34,501 nt of DNA from Rubrivivax sp. (GTDB taxonomy: Bacteria; Pseudomonadota; Gammaproteobacteria; Burkholderiales; Burkholderiaceae_C): the NCBI GenBank assembly GCA_026125665.1, contig JAHCKS010000056.1:1-34501 (forward strand), given 5' to 3'. Position 1 is the first letter of the stretch; every line of letters starts with the position of its first letter. Below are positions 1 to 9,897 of this stretch, in pieces. A model generated the notes under the pieces. The model saw only the letters and a list, made by a program, of their open reading frames with translations. It did no database searches and was not told the origin of the DNA. Both the position numbers and the translations under genes were made by a program.

Positions 1-3000
1 CAGGCGGCACCGCGGTCGGCCGCGTCGCTGGCATCGGCGAGGGCACGGCGGCAGGAGGCGGGGCCGCGGCCGGCTCGCCGCCCCCGCTGCGCAGCGCCTC
101 GAGCAGCGTGGCCATGCGGTCGGACCGCAGCAGCAGCGGTTCGATGTCGGCAGCGTGCACCGGACCACGGGCAGCCAGCCGCTCGATCGCCGTCTCCAGC
201 CGATGGGCGAGCTCGCCGAGCCGCATCGCACCGGCCAGGCGGGCACCGCCCTTCAGCGTGTGCAGCGTGCGCATGCAGGCCGCCGGCGCGTCGCGGTCGC
301 CGGGGTGGTCGTGCCACTCGAGCAGGCGGTTCTGCAACTGCGGCAGCAGTTCGGCCGCCTCCTCGTCGAACACCGGGAACAGCTCGGGGTCGACGGCGTC
401 GGTGGCGTCGAGGTCCTCGTCGTCGTCGAAAGCTTCGCTGCGCGGCGCGACACCCGCCTCGGGCTCGGCCATCAGCGGCAGGAAGTCGGAGATCTCCACC
501 GCCACACCGGGCACCGCGCCGGTGGGCGAGAGCTCGGGCAGGTGCTCGTGCTCGGCGAGCCGCTCCATCAGCTGCGGCGACGCCGGCGGCAGGAAGCCGG
601 CGGCGAACTGGTGCAGCAGGCGGCGGATCTCGTCGGCGGCGTCGCTGAACAGCGCCGGCTCGCCGCGCCGGCCGCGTCCGGCCGCCGCCGACCGCGCGAG
701 GGCGTGCTCCAGCGCGCGGGCCAGGGCCGACAGGTCCGCGTAGCCCACCGTGGCCGACGTGCCCGCCAGCGAGTGCGCCAGCGCGACCGCCGTCTCCGGC
801 ACGGGGTGCCGCGAAGGCTCGACGCCCCACTCGCCGAGCTCGGTGACGAGGCGCCGCGAAAGCTCGTCGGCCTCGTTGAGGAAGATGTTGAACAGCGGGA
901 TCGAGATGCGCAGCGTGCCGATGACCTTGACCGGCTCCTCGGGTGCGGCCTCGGGCGCGACGGGCGGCTGCGGCTGCGTGGCGAAGACGCGCTCCAGCTC
1001 CTCGGCGTCGATGTCCAGCGACTGTGCGTCGCCGGCGGGCAGGTCGAGGGCGCCGGGGTGCGTCGTCGGGCCGAGATCGATGTCCGGCGCCGTGCCGCCG
1101 GCGGCGGCCGCGGGTTCGTCGAGGCCGGCCAGGTCGAGATCGAACGAGGCCACCTCGGGCACCGGCGTCGGCTCGGTGCGGGGAACCTCCTCGGCGGCCA
1201 GCGGTGCCTCGGCCGTTTCGGGCAGCGGCAGGTCGAAGTCCAGCGGCGCCTCTGCCAGCGTCGGGCCGGCCAGCCCGGCCGGCCGGCCGGTCGTTTCGCC
1301 GGGAGCGGGGGGCACCTCGGTGGCATCGGCCAGGTCCAGCGTCGGCAGCGGGAAGTCCAGGCTGCCCGCCAGCGGCTGTGGCGCCTGGGCACCCAGATCC
1401 AGGTCGGCGGCGCTCGGCAGCTGCGGCACCTGCTCCTGCAGGCGCTGCACGACGGCCGGCGGACCGGGTGGCGCGGGCGCGCCGAGGTCGAGCGTGAATC
1501 CGAAGCCGGAGTCGGGCGCGACCTCGCGCCGCTCGCGGCCGGGCAACGCCACGGTGCGCGGCAGGTCGGTGGGCGACGGCGGCGGCGTGCCGCGGCCCGG
1601 CAAGGCGATCGTCGAGGGCCCGCTCGCCTGCAACGGCACGGGTGCCGAGACCGGGGCCGACGGCTCCGCGGCGGGGCGCGGCAGGACGATCGTCGGCACC
1701 TCGCCCGTCGCGCCGGCGTCGGGCAGCGCGGCCCGCGGCAGCGCGATGGTCGGCGGCTGCTTCGGCCCGGGCACGCCGATGGCCACGCGGCGGCCCTCCT
1801 GCCGCAGCGTGTCGGCGGCGCGCACCACGTCCTCGGCGCGGTGACCGTCGTCGCGTCCCGCGGCGATGGCCTCCACCCAGTCGGCGAGGTACTGCAGGGC
1901 CTCGTCGGTGAACTCGCGCAGCGGCGCGTCCATGCGCGGCGCCTGCGCGAGGCGGGCGTTGTACAGCTGCTCGCAGCCCCAGGCGGCCTCGCCGAACGCG
2001 CTGAGGCCGACCATGCGCGAGCTGCCCTTCAGGGTGTGGAAGGCCCGCCGCACCGAGGTCAGCTCCGTCGTGCTCTCCGGCGTCTCGGCCAGATGTTCGA
2101 GCGCGGCGTTCGCATCGGCCAGCACCTCGCGCGCCTCCTCGATGAAGACTTCGCGCATCTCGGCGTCGTCTTCCAGGCCCGTGCCACCGGCGACGGCCGG
2201 GGCACGCGGCGGCGGCACCGGCGCCGGCGGCGGCGCCGGTTCGGCGGCGGCGGGCCGAGGCCGGCCAGGTTGCGCGCCAGGTCGGTGCGCACCGCGCGGC
2301 GCTGCTGCTCGTCGGTGACGCGCTTCAGCCGGTCGAGCGCGTCGCCGGCGATGCGCGCCAAGCCGGGCTGCTCGGCGGTGAGCGCACGCTGCGCCAGCCG
2401 CTCGAGCTGCCGCGTCAGCTGCGGCACGCCGGTGTCGGGGTCGAGCGCCGCCGAGCCGACCTGCCGCGCGTAGTCGTCCAGCGTCAGCGGCACCTCGCCG
2501 GCGGGCAGCTCGCCGGCGAGCGTGAGGCCGCCGGCCTCGGTGTCGGGCTCGTCGTCCTCGGGCAGGTCGAGGAACCCGGAGGGGCGCTCGGCCTGGCCCA
2601 TCACCGCCGAGAGGTTGCCGGTGACCGGGTCGAAGCGGAACAGCGACTTGGCGAGCGCCGGCTGCACGCTCAGCATGTCGATCAGGAAGCCCAGCGTGCC
2701 GAGGTTGTCGGCGACACGGTCGAACGTGCCGGTTTCGCGCGCACGCTGCGGGTCGACCTCGGTGTTGGCCAGCTCGTCGATGTCGTCGCGCATGTGCAGC
2801 ACCGCGGCCGAGGCCTGGTCCAGCCCGAGCACCGACAGCACGCCGCGCATCGCCGACAGCTGCGCCGGCACCGGGATGAGCACCTGCCGCTCGCCGGGTT
2901 GGCGGAAGTACTGGTCGAGCTGCTTCTCCACCTCGGACAACGAGGCGCGCAGCTCCTGCACGACGCTGCCCATCGTCTGGCGGTCGCTGACGCGGCGGTA

Positions 3001-4344
3001 CAGCTCCTCCATCCATGGCTCGAGCGGCAGCGGCTCGACGCCGATGCGCACGTCGTCGATGCGCTTGGCCAGCCGGCGCATGCGCGCGGCCAGCTCGGGG
3101 TGGTCGAGCTCGCCGTCCTCGATCGTCGCGTCGAGGTAGAGGATGGCCGTGGCCACTTCCATCGCCAGCGGCGCCGAAGGGGCCTGCAGCGTGTTGGCCG
3201 CCGGGGCCACCGCCGCCTGCAGCGACGCAGCGAGCAGTTCGCCGGCGGGCATCAGCCGTGTCAGCGAGTCGCCGACGAGCGTGAACTGCTCGGTCAGCGC
3301 GGCGGCACGGTGCATGTCGCCGCCGGCCACGGCGGCCCAGTTGTCCTTCGCGGCGGCGACCCGCTTCTTCGCCAGCGCCACCAGCGCCGGATCGAAGCGG
3401 CCCAGCCGCGGCGTCTCGTAGTCCACCTCGGCGCCGGGCTGCAGGCGCCAGGTCCGCCGCACGGCATCGAGGCGCGGGGTCAGCGCCGCCGAGCTCGGCT
3501 TGGCGTGCGCGCAGAAGAAGAGCAGGTCCTCGGCCAGGCGGGCGCTCACCTCCTCCTGCCCGCGCACGGCCATGCGCAGCTGCGTCAGCAGACGTGACGC
3601 GAGACGCTTGGTGTAGACGTCGGCGGCCAGCACGCCGGCGGCCTGTGCCTCGAACACGGCGCCGGCCAGCTGCCACAGCGTGCGCGCCGGGCCCATCGCG
3701 CCGGCGCCGAGGCCCGCGCACAGGTCGCTCGTGCGTGCCAGCGTGTCGGCGCCCGCCTGCCGCATCAACCCGAGCGTCAGCCCCTCCATCGTGCTGCGCG
3801 CCTGGTCGTCGGCGGCCAGCGGCGTGGCCCGCTCGTCGTCGGGCAGCTCGCGCCACTGGAAGTCCATGCGCCAGAGGTCGGCCGGGTGCACGCGGTCGGC
3901 ACCGGCCAGCTGCTGCGCCGCGCGGTACTGCGGGAACAGCATCACCGGCGACACCGGCTTGCCGGCGAGCTGGCGCGCCACGAAGTCGAGCACCGCGAAC
4001 GACAGGCGCTCCACCGTCTCGACGGCGGCCAGGTCGATCATCTGCGGCCGCTGCGCGAGGCGGTTGACGAGGTTCTCGCCGGCACGCAGCACGTCGGCCA
4101 CTTCCGACAGGCCGACGAGCTCGAGCGCGCCGGCACTCTGGTGGATCTGCACGCGGGCGCCGCGCAGCACCGATGGATCGACCGTGTCGACGTCGGAGCC
4201 GCCGGCGGCCTCGGCTTCCCTCAGGTATCGGCGCAGCGCCTTGTGCGCCGTCTCGAGCGAGCGGCGCAGCTCGTCGTGCACCCACGCCAGGGCGCTGAGG
4301 TCGTCGCCCTTGCCGGGCACCGGGTTCACGACAGCGGCGTTCAC
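1..4344 (-). CDS. chpA: ChpA/PilL-type multi-Hpt chemotaxis kinase, N-terminal part; frameshifted, runs off left edge
   Basis: N-terminal half of the hybrid histidine kinase of the type IV pilus (Chp) chemosensory system; the CheA catalytic, CheW and receiver domains expected of the family would lie beyond base 1. The GTG start at 4344 has a GGGAG-like ribosome site about 8 nt upstream. The first ~690 residues hold degenerate Hpt-like helical bundles (an HQSAGALELVG box near residue 75). Near 2240-2262 the frame must shift by one base: the original frame decays into poly-Arg and stops at 2059. The other frame continues openly to base 1 with HTLKGSSRMVG (His codon 2036-2038), HSLAGTSATVG and HTLKGGARLAG (His codon 260-262), separated by Pro/Ala/acidic linkers. 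The break sits in a CCG-repeat run, where one missing base would explain it, so it may be a sequencing error. It is the last gene of the pilGHIJ-chpA run. Identity is secure; intactness is not. Confidence 0.86.
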
Positions 4345-4431
4345 GGTGCGCGCTCCCGCGTCGCCTCAGCGCCGCACAGCGGCCAGGCCGGTGGCCGCCA
4401 CGGATCCGGCTCTGCCGGTCCGTCGGCGGCG

Positions 4432-4470
4432 CCCCCCCGGGGGGGAGGCGACCGCAGGTCGCTTCGGGGG
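4432..4470. repeat. C7G7 palindrome plus hairpin between pilJ and chpA
   Basis: The 134-bp spacer between pilJ and chpA contains a perfect CCCCCCCGGGGGGG palindrome (4432-4445). It is followed by a GCGACC-GCA-GGTCGC stem-loop (4448-4462) and a run of eight Gs from about 4466. There is no T-tract, so it is not a standard intrinsic terminator. I recall G/C-run repeats of this kind as common between genes in Burkholderiales, but that is memory and not a search. It could attenuate transcription into chpA or be a REP-like repeat. Confidence 0.5.
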
Positions 4471-4478
4471 GGGACCAC

Positions 4479-6851
4479 TCACGCCACCTTGAACCGCGCC
4501 ACCGAGGCCTTGAGCTCGTCGGCCGTGCGCGACAGCTCGCGCACCATCTGCGCCGTCGAGCGCGTGCCCTCGGAGGTCTGCTCGGTCACGGCGAAGATGT
4601 GCTGGATGTTGGCCGCCACCTCGTTGGCCGATTCGGCTTCGCGCGAGGCGCTCGCGGAGATGCGCTCGATGAGGTCGGCGAGCTCGCGTGTCACGCGGTC
4701 GATGTCGGCCAGCGCAGCGCCGGCGGCGTCGGACAGCCGTGCCCCCTCGACCACGCCCTGCGTGCTGCGCTCCATGGCGGCCACGGCGTCCTGCGTGTCG
4801 GTCTGAATGGTGCGCACGATGGCGGCGATCTGCCGCGTCGCGTCGCCCGAGCGTTCGGCCAGGCGCTGCACTTCCTCGGCCACGACGGAGAAGCCGCGTC
4901 CGGCCTCACCGGCACTCGCGGCCTGGATGGCGGCGTTCAGGGCCAGCACGTTCGTCTGTTCCGTGATGTCCGAGATCAGCTCGGTGATCTCGCCGATCTC
5001 CTGCGAGCTCTCGCCCAGGCGCTTGATGCGCTTGGAGGTTTCCTGGATCTGCTCGCGGATCGAGTTCATGCCACCGATCGAGTTCTGCACCGCCTGCAGG
5101 CCCGACTCGGAGGCGCGCAGCGATTGCCGGGCCACCTGGGCGCTCTGCTGCGCCTGCGCCGAGACGTCGTTGATGCGGCCGGCCATCTGCAGCACCGACT
5201 CGCCGGTGTCGCGGATCTCGCGCAGCTGCTCGGTGGAGGCCGCGAGCAGCTCGGTGGACGTCTGCTCGACCTGCAGCGTCGTGTCGGTCACGCGCGCCGC
5301 CGTCATCTGCACCTGCGACACCAGCGAACGCAGCTCCTCGACGGTGTAGTTCACCGAATCGGCGATGGCGCCGGTGATGTCCTCGGTGACGGTGGCGGTC
5401 TGCGTCAGGTCGCCTTCGGCCACCGTCTGCAGCTCGTTCATCAGCCGCAGGATGGCCGCCTGGTTGGCGTCGTTGACGCGCTTGGCCTCCTGCTCCTGGC
5501 GCTCGGCCTCCTGGCGCTGCTGCTCGGCCACGCGCGAGCGGCTGGTCTGGTCCTGCACGAACAGGCGCAAGAGCCCGTAGCCCGCGCCGACGATCGCCGC
5601 CAGGCCGAGCAGCACCGCCAGCAGACCGATCATGCCCAGGCCGCCGCCGCCGGCCAGGCCGGCCTGCAGCGAGTCGAGGCCGCGACGCAGCGGCTCGCTG
5701 TCGGTGACGACGCTCGTCTGCGCCTCGCGCGCCGCGACCAGGCCCTGCAGGTTGCCGAGAATGGCACTGGCGTCCACGCGCACCTGCTCGTACTGCGTCA
5801 GCAGCTGCTGCAGCCGCTCGCGCACCTGCGGGTCGCGCGTGCCCGGCAGGCGCAGGTCGGCGTTGCCGTTGATGACGCCCTGCGCGATCTCCTTGAAGCT
5901 GTTGAGGTCCTTGCCGAGAAGGAACACCGCCTCGGCGCTGACGCCCTCGGTGGTGAGGAACTCGTTGGCGCTCTTGCCGATGCGCTGGGTGAGCATGACG
6001 AGCTGCCCCACCGCGGAAAGCTCGGCCGCCGACGCACCCTGCTGCAGCTTCAGCGACGCCACCGTCTCGGCCGTCTCCAGCAGGTCGGCGCTCTGGCGGT
6101 TGATGGCGCGCAGCGCCTGGCCCACCTGGGTCAGGGTCTTCTGCTGAGTCAGCACGATCGCCGCGTTCTTCTCGGCACGGTCGATCAGCGGCAGCAGCGG
6201 GTCGAGCAGCGCCTGCAGGCTGCCCGGCAGCGCCGGCACGTCACCTTCGCCGGTCTTCAACGAGCGCAGGTTGCGCGTCAGCACCTCGACGCTCTCGCGC
6301 ACCTCGGGGAACGCCGCGGCGCTGCCCACCAGCGCCTGCGACACCGACTTGGCCAGCCGCTGCGACTGCATCTGCGCCTGGCCGGCCGCCGCCACCTGCG
6401 ACGACACGCGCGCCCCGGAGATCAACGCCACCAGGACCGCGCCCAGCAGCAGCAGCAGGCCGGCGACGAAGAGGCCGATCAGCGCGCGCTGCTGGCGCTC
6501 CATCGGCCAGGTACCGATCATCGGCAGGCGGGGCAGGCGCCGCCCCTTGGCCGCCTCGGTGCGGTCGCCGGGCAGGCGGGTCTCGGGAAACTCGCTCTTC
6601 AGCTCGGAGGGCGCCGCCTCGGAAATGATCGACGCGCCGCGCGGCGAGGGCACCGTCCCGGCATGCGCCAGTGCCGCCGCGTGCGCGCCGCCGTGGTTGG
6701 CCTGCGCCACGGCCCCCGGGCTCAGGCGCACCGTCGCCTCCATCGGGCTCGGACGGGAAGCGAGGTCGTCGTAGTCGGGCAGCTGCGAAGGCGCCGTGTG
6801 CGGGTAGCCCTTGCCACGCGTGTTGCCCTTGATACGGTCCAGGAAGCTCAT
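4479..6851 (-). CDS. pilJ: PilJ, methyl-accepting chemotaxis protein of the type IV pilus system
   Basis: Membrane chemoreceptor that feeds the Chp/Pil phosphorelay controlling twitching motility. At 790 residues it has a ~120-residue cytoplasmic low-complexity N-terminus, TM1 at about 123-145, a periplasmic region of two helical PilJ-type sensor modules (about 150-400), TM2 at about 405-431, a HAMP-like linker, and a long coiled-coil signalling domain. The conserved MCP hairpin tip lies at about 626-665 ([20 protein letters not shown], then [15 protein letters not shown]). The start was set at ATG 6851, because MSFLDRIKG follows a GAGGG ribosome site 5 nt upstream; an ATG 36 bp earlier is less likely. 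pilI lies upstream and chpA downstream on the same strand. The N-terminal tail before TM1 seems longer than in the Pseudomonas protein. No CheB/CheR genes are visible here. Confidence 0.93.
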   Translation of the reverse strand: MSFLDRIKGNTRGKGYPHTAPSQLPDYDDLASRPSPMEATVRLSPGAVAQANHGGAHAAALAHAGTVPSPRGASIISEAAPSELKSEFPETRLPGDRTEAAKGRRLPRLPMIGTWPMERQQRALIGLFVAGLLLLLGAVLVALISGARVSSQVAAAGQAQMQSQRLAKSVSQALVGSAAAFPEVRESVEVLTRNLRSLKTGEGDVPALPGSLQALLDPLLPLIDRAEKNAAIVLTQQKTLTQVGQALRAINRQSADLLETAETVASLKLQQGASAAELSAVGQLVMLTQRIGKSANEFLTTEGVSAEAVFLLGKDLNSFKEIAQGVINGNADLRLPGTRDPQVRERLQQLLTQYEQVRVDASAILGNLQGLVAAREAQTSVVTDSEPLRRGLDSLQAGLAGGGGLGMIGLLAVLLGLAAIVGAGYGLLRLFVQDQTSRSRVAEQQRQEAERQEQEAKRVNDANQAAILRLMNELQTVAEGDLTQTATVTEDITGAIADSVNYTVEELRSLVSQVQMTAARVTDTTLQVEQTSTELLAASTEQLREIRDTGESVLQMAGRINDVSAQAQQSAQVARQSLRASESGLQAVQNSIGGMNSIREQIQETSKRIKRLGESSQEIGEITELISDITEQTNVLALNAAIQAASAGEAGRGFSVVAEEVQRLAERSGDATRQIAAIVRTIQTDTQDAVAAMERSTQGVVEGARLSDAAGAALADIDRVTRELADLIERISASASREAESANEVAANIQHIFAVTEQTSEGTRSTAQMVRELSRTADELKASVARFKVA

Positions 6852-6957
6852 GTCGCCCTCGTCACGTCCGACGTCCGCCCGCGGCATCGGCCGTCGGGCT
6901 GGGACACGGTGGTCGGTTCATCCACGCACACCCAGGCAGCAGCCGCACACACACCGA

Positions 6958-7488
6958 TCAGGCCGAGATGCCCAGGAACTGCTCGTGCCGCGCCAGCGCC
7001 TGCAGGTCCAGCTCCTGCCACATGCGCCCGTCCGCGTCGCGCCACACCGGGCCGGCAAAGGCCGGCCGCGTCGCCTCGTCGGCCGCGTCCTGGCGCTGCA
7101 ACTGCTCGGGCAGTCGCAACCCCGCGAGGCGCTCGACGAGCAGCGCACACTGCGCGCCCAGCGCCGGGTTCAGCGCCACCAGCCGCGCGTGCTCGCGCAC
7201 GGACTCGGGCAGCGTCGGCGCCCGCAGGCCGAGGAACGCGGCGAGATCGACCACGCCGTGCAGCCCGCCACGCAGGTTGGCCACGCCGACGAACCAGCTC
7301 TGGGTGTGCGGCACGGGCTTCAAGGCCGACAGCGGGAAGATCTCGCCAGCGTCGGCCAGACCGAGCAGGAAGCCGATGCCGCCGCTTTCCACGGCCAGCC
7401 ATTGCGCCGTGCGCGCCTCGTCCTGAGACGACTGCAACCGCGCCGCCAGGCGGCTTTGCAGTTCACGAAGCGCTTCGCGGTTGGCCAT
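6958..7488 (-). CDS. pilI: PilI, CheW-like adaptor
   Basis: CheW-family scaffold (176 residues) expected to couple PilJ receptors to the ChpA kinase. After an N-terminal amphipathic helix (residues 1-30), the CheW fold is recognisable: GIGFLLGLADAGEIFPLS, then SWFVGVANLRGGLHGVVDLAAFLGL, with the family NLRG motif, and a C-terminal segment ending EQFLGISA. The length is typical. It lies between pilH and pilJ, with gaps of 126 and 106 bp, and all genes are codirectional, so it is probably co-transcribed. The ATG at 7488 has only a weak ribosome site. Position in the cluster separates it from a flagellar CheW; the family assignment is firm. Confidence 0.9.
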   Translation of the reverse strand: MANREALRELQSRLAARLQSSQDEARTAQWLAVESGGIGFLLGLADAGEIFPLSALKPVPHTQSWFVGVANLRGGLHGVVDLAAFLGLRAPTLPESVREHARLVALNPALGAQCALLVERLAGLRLPEQLQRQDAADEATRPAFAGPVWRDADGRMWQELDLQALARHEQFLGISA

Positions 7489-7548
7489 GGCTTCAGAAAG
7501 CGCGAAGGAGCCGTCGCGAGCGGCCCGAGGTCGGCTCGAGGACCGCAG

Positions 7549-7564
7549 CCGTGCTCTCGCACGG
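7549..7564. repeat. Small hairpin flanked by a 12-nt direct repeat between pilH and pilI
   Basis: CCGTGC-TCTC-GCACGG is a perfect 6-bp stem-loop in the 126-bp pilH-pilI spacer. It is flanked on each side by the same 12-mer, CGAGGACCGCAG (from 7537 and from 7565). There is no T-run. It could set the pilH/pilI transcript ratio or be incidental; function is unknown. Confidence 0.4.
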
Positions 7565-7614
7565 CGAGGACCGCAGGGCCGAGATCGGGGCGCGCAGCAG
7601 GCTCATTCGTGCTT

Positions 7615-7980
7615 TCAGTCGAAGGCCTTGATCTTGGCGACGAGCTCGTCGGCGTTGACCGGCTTGACGATGTAGTCGCGCGCGCCCTGCCGCATGCCCC
7701 AGACCTTGTCGGTTTCCTGGTTCTTGCTCGTGCACATGATCACCGGCACGTCGGCAAAACGCGGATCGCGCGTGATGGCGCGCGTCAGCTGGAAGCCGTT
7801 CTGGCCCGGCATCACGACATCCATCAGGATGAGGTCGGGCTTCTCCTCGTTCAGCCGGCGCATCGCCTCGTCGCCGTTCTCCGCCGTGCGCACCTGGTAG
7901 CCGCGCTTGAGCAGGATTTCCGAGAGGTGGTGCAGTTCGGTCTTCGAATCGTCGACGAGCAGGACTTTCTGGATCGCCAT
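7615..7980 (-). CDS. pilH: PilH, CheY-like response regulator
   Basis: Stand-alone receiver domain (121 residues) of the Pil/Chp system, with no output domain. It shows the acidic pair in VLLVDDSKTE (residues ~10-11), the phosphoacceptor Asp in LILMDVVMPG (~54), the Thr/Ser switch in VIMCTSKNQ, and the KPVNADELVAKI end with the conserved Lys-Pro. The ATG at 7980 was chosen because GAGGA lies 8 nt upstream and MAIQKVLLVDD matches the normal family start; the longer open frame upstream has no homology-like content. It follows pilG by 71 bp and precedes pilI. In Pseudomonas, PilH is linked to retraction/phosphate-sink control; applying that here is by family analogy. Confidence 0.92.
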   Translation of the reverse strand: MAIQKVLLVDDSKTELHHLSEILLKRGYQVRTAENGDEAMRRLNEEKPDLILMDVVMPGQNGFQLTRAITRDPRFADVPVIMCTSKNQETDKVWGMRQGARDYIVKPVNADELVAKIKAFD

Positions 7981-8051
7981 GGGAATGTCCTCGGGCGCGG
8001 CGGCCGGCTCCGGGTGCCCGCAGGCCACCGGCAGCTGCCGGTTCGCGCCTT

Positions 8052-8465
8052 TCAGGCCGCGGCGCGGCGGAAGGTCTCCACCGCGCGCAGCAGTTGCTCC
8101 TTGGTGAAGGGCTTGGTCAGGTAGTCCTCCGAGCCGACCATGCGCCCGCGCGCCTTGTCGAACAAGCCGTCCTTGGACGACAGCATGATCACCGGCACAT
8201 GCGCGAAGCGCGGATTGCGCTTGATGATCGCGCACGTCTGGTAGCCGTCCAGGCGCGGCATCAGGATGTCGCAGAAGATGAGCTCCGGCGTGTGGTCGTT
8301 GACCTTCGCCAGCGCGTCGAAGCCGTCCTCGGCCAGCACGACCTCGTGCCCGCCCTGGCGCAGGAAGATCTCGGCGCTGCGGCGGATGGTGTTGCTGTCG
8401 TCGATGACCAGGACCTTGGCGCCCTGGCTCACGGCGCTGTCTGGCTGCTGGCTGCTGCTTTCCAA
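8052..8465 (-). CDS. pilG: PilG, CheY-like response regulator (TTG start)
   Basis: First gene of the chemosensory operon; a single receiver domain of 137 residues. Seen: VLVIDDSNTIRRSAE (acidic pair), ELIFCDILMPRLDG (phospho-Asp), VIMLSSKDGLFDKARG (switch Ser), and DYLTKPFTKEQLL (Lys-Pro). These are hallmarks of PilG, including the ASP-NTIRR signature. The likely start is TTG 8465, because GAGGAG lies 7 nt upstream. An in-frame GTG at 8432 would begin directly at MSQGAKVLVIDD but lacks a ribosome site. In other bacteria PilG promotes pilus extension through PilB and cyclase activity. The rubredoxin gene lies 83 bp upstream on the same strand. Confidence 0.92.
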   Translation of the reverse strand: MESSSQQPDSAVSQGAKVLVIDDSNTIRRSAEIFLRQGGHEVVLAEDGFDALAKVNDHTPELIFCDILMPRLDGYQTCAIIKRNPRFAHVPVIMLSSKDGLFDKARGRMVGSEDYLTKPFTKEQLLRAVETFRRAAA

Positions 8466-8548
8466 GCGCTTGCTCCTCGCCCTGTCCTACGCAGTACCCT
8501 CGCGCCGGCCGCGTGCTTCTCCCTGATGCACCCCGTGCGCGGCTGCGC

Positions 8549-8722
8549 TCAGATCTGCACCATCTCGAAGTCTTCCTTGCGCGCGCCGCACTCCGGACAG
8601 GTCCAGTTCATCGACACGTCCGACCAGGCGGTGCCGGGAGGAATGCCGTGCTCCGGGTCGCCCTCGGCTTCGTTGTAGATCCAGCCGCAGATCAGGCACA
8701 TCCAGGTGCGCGGTTCGCTCAC
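8549..8722 (-). CDS. Rubredoxin
   Basis: Small cytoplasmic electron carrier of 57 residues with one Fe(Cys)4 centre. Both ligand pairs are intact: CLICG near the start and CPECG near the end, with the classic intervening features WIYNEAEGDPEHGIPPGT and W(S)DV…W. The GTG at 8722 gives the normal rubredoxin N-terminus (MSEPRTWMCLICGW); the next ATG would remove residues before the first Cys pair. It is divergent from thiD across 160 bp containing a palindromic promoter-like site, and codirectional with the pil operon. A rubredoxin-pilG neighbourhood is familiar in Burkholderiales but has no obvious functional link to pili. Confidence 0.93.
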   Translation of the reverse strand: MSEPRTWMCLICGWIYNEAEGDPEHGIPPGTAWSDVSMNWTCPECGARKEDFEMVQI

Positions 8723-8740
8723 GGTGAGACGGTGTCGTCA

Positions 8741-8792
8741 CTACAATGGTCGTCCATTGTAGCCACGCGATTCCGCGAAATTCCGAGGAATT
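8741..8792. promoter_or_regulatory. Divergent rubredoxin/thiD control region with perfect palindrome
   Basis: A perfect 9-bp inverted repeat with a 4-nt spacer, CTACAATGG-TCGT-CCATTGTAG, lies at 8741-8762. It places a TACAAT -10-like hexamer on each strand (8742-8747 plus; 8756-8761 minus), so two divergent -10 elements overlap one operator-like symmetric site. A second symmetric element, AATTCC-GA-GGAATT, lies at 8779-8792, in an AT-rich patch unusual for this GC-rich window. -35 boxes are weak. It could be a repressor site or back-to-back promoters. Confidence 0.5.
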
Positions 8793-8882
8793 GTGAGGAC
8801 CTACACAGCGTTCCTCAGGGATTGCTGGAGGTTTGGCCGGCGCCTCGCGGGCGCCGCCGGCAAGGCAACGGAGCTGCCCACC

Positions 8883-9884
8883 ATGACCCCCGACCCCGCT
8901 CCGAACACGCCCGAAGACGCCACCACCGAGCCGCCCGCGCCCGCCTGCGTGATGTGCTTCAACGCCAGCGACGCCAGCGGCGCCGCCGGCCTTTCCGGCG
9001 ACATCGCCACCGTCGCGGCCATGGGTGCACACGCGCTGCCGGTGGTCACCTCCATCGTCATGCGCGACACGGCCGACGTGTTCGACCAGCACGCCATCGA
9101 CCCCGACCAGGTGGCCGAGCAGGCGCGCACCGTGCTCGAGGACGTCACCGTCGCGGCCTGGAAGGTCGGCTTCCTCGGCAGCGCCGAAGGCGTCAGCGCC
9201 GTGGCCGAGATCCTCTCCGACTACGCCGACGTGCCGCTCGTCGCCTACCTGCCGGGCCTGACCTGGCTCGAGGAAGACAAGCTGCAGCCCTACCTGGACG
9301 CGTTCCGCGAGCTCATCCTGCCGGCCGCCGAGGTGCTGGTGGGCAGCCACAAGGCGCTGCAGGACTTCCTTCTGCCCGACTGGGAGAGCGAACGGCCGCC
9401 CTCGGCACGCGAGCTCGCCGTGGCCGCCGGCGAACACGGCACGCGGCACGTGCTCGTCACCGGCATCCTGCTGCCCGGCAAGGGCAAGGAACAGTTCATC
9501 GACAACGTGCTGGCCTCGCCGCAGGGGGCCATCGCCGGCGAGAAGTTCGAGATGTTCGACGCGGCGTTCGTCGGCGCCGGCGACACGTTGTCGGCGGCGC
9601 TGGCCGCACTGCTCGCCTCCGACGGCGACCTGCCGTCGGCGGTCAGCGAAGCGCTGTCGTTCCTCGACCAGAGCCTCGACGCAGGTTTCCGCCCGGGCAT
9701 GGGCAACATCGTGCCGGACCGCTTTTTCTGGGCCCTGCCGCCGGCCGAGGACGGTGAAGGCGAGGCCGGCGGGCCCGACGGCGAAGCCGGAGGCAACGGC
9801 CCCGGCGGCCGCGGCCCCGGCGGGGGCAAGGGCTCCGACGCCGACGATTCGAAGACCAAGACCGTGCCGCGCCGCGTGCACTGA
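8883..9884 (+). CDS. thiD: ThiD-type hydroxymethylpyrimidine/phosphomethylpyrimidine kinase
   Basis: Ribokinase-fold kinase (333 residues) that phosphorylates HMP and HMP-P to HMP-PP for thiamine synthesis. The N-terminal substrate loop is [18 protein letters not shown] (about residues 25-42), a variant of the usual SDSSGGAGIQADLK pattern. The middle has [14 protein letters not shown]. The catalytic anion-hole motif is [20 protein letters not shown] (about 225-244). Start ATG 8883 has GGAG 10 nt upstream; an earlier in-frame codon at 8793 would add a tail without homology. The last ~50 residues form a Gly/acidic low-complexity tail not expected of ThiD. hemL follows after 13 bp, so they are likely co-transcribed. 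No TPP riboswitch was recognised in the leader, although a GGCGCC-TCGCG-GGCGCC hairpin lies at 8839-8855. A diverged kinase of related specificity is possible. Confidence 0.83.
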   Translation: MTPDPAPNTPEDATTEPPAPACVMCFNASDASGAAGLSGDIATVAAMGAHALPVVTSIVMRDTADVFDQHAIDPDQVAEQARTVLEDVTVAAWKVGFLGSAEGVSAVAEILSDYADVPLVAYLPGLTWLEEDKLQPYLDAFRELILPAAEVLVGSHKALQDFLLPDWESERPPSARELAVAAGEHGTRHVLVTGILLPGKGKEQFIDNVLASPQGAIAGEKFEMFDAAFVGAGDTLSAALAALLASDGDLPSAVSEALSFLDQSLDAGFRPGMGNIVPDRFFWALPPAEDGEGEAGGPDGEAGGNGPGGRGPGGGKGSDADDSKTKTVPRRVH

Positions 9885-9897
9885 ACACACCGACCCG

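Noticed and set aside
155-2473. A 772-codon plus-strand open frame opposite chpA
   Set aside because: Arg/Gly/Val-rich shadow typical of GC-rich antisense frames; the minus strand carries recognisable Hpt motifs.
4599-7631. A 1010-codon plus-strand open frame opposite pilJ and pilI
   Set aside because: Composition is that of an antisense shadow and no domain is readable; the opposite strand encodes an unmistakable MCP and CheW protein.
8793-8882. TPP riboswitch in the thiD leader
   Set aside because: No CUGAGA-type conserved core was found; only an AT-rich patch and a GGCGCC hairpin are present.
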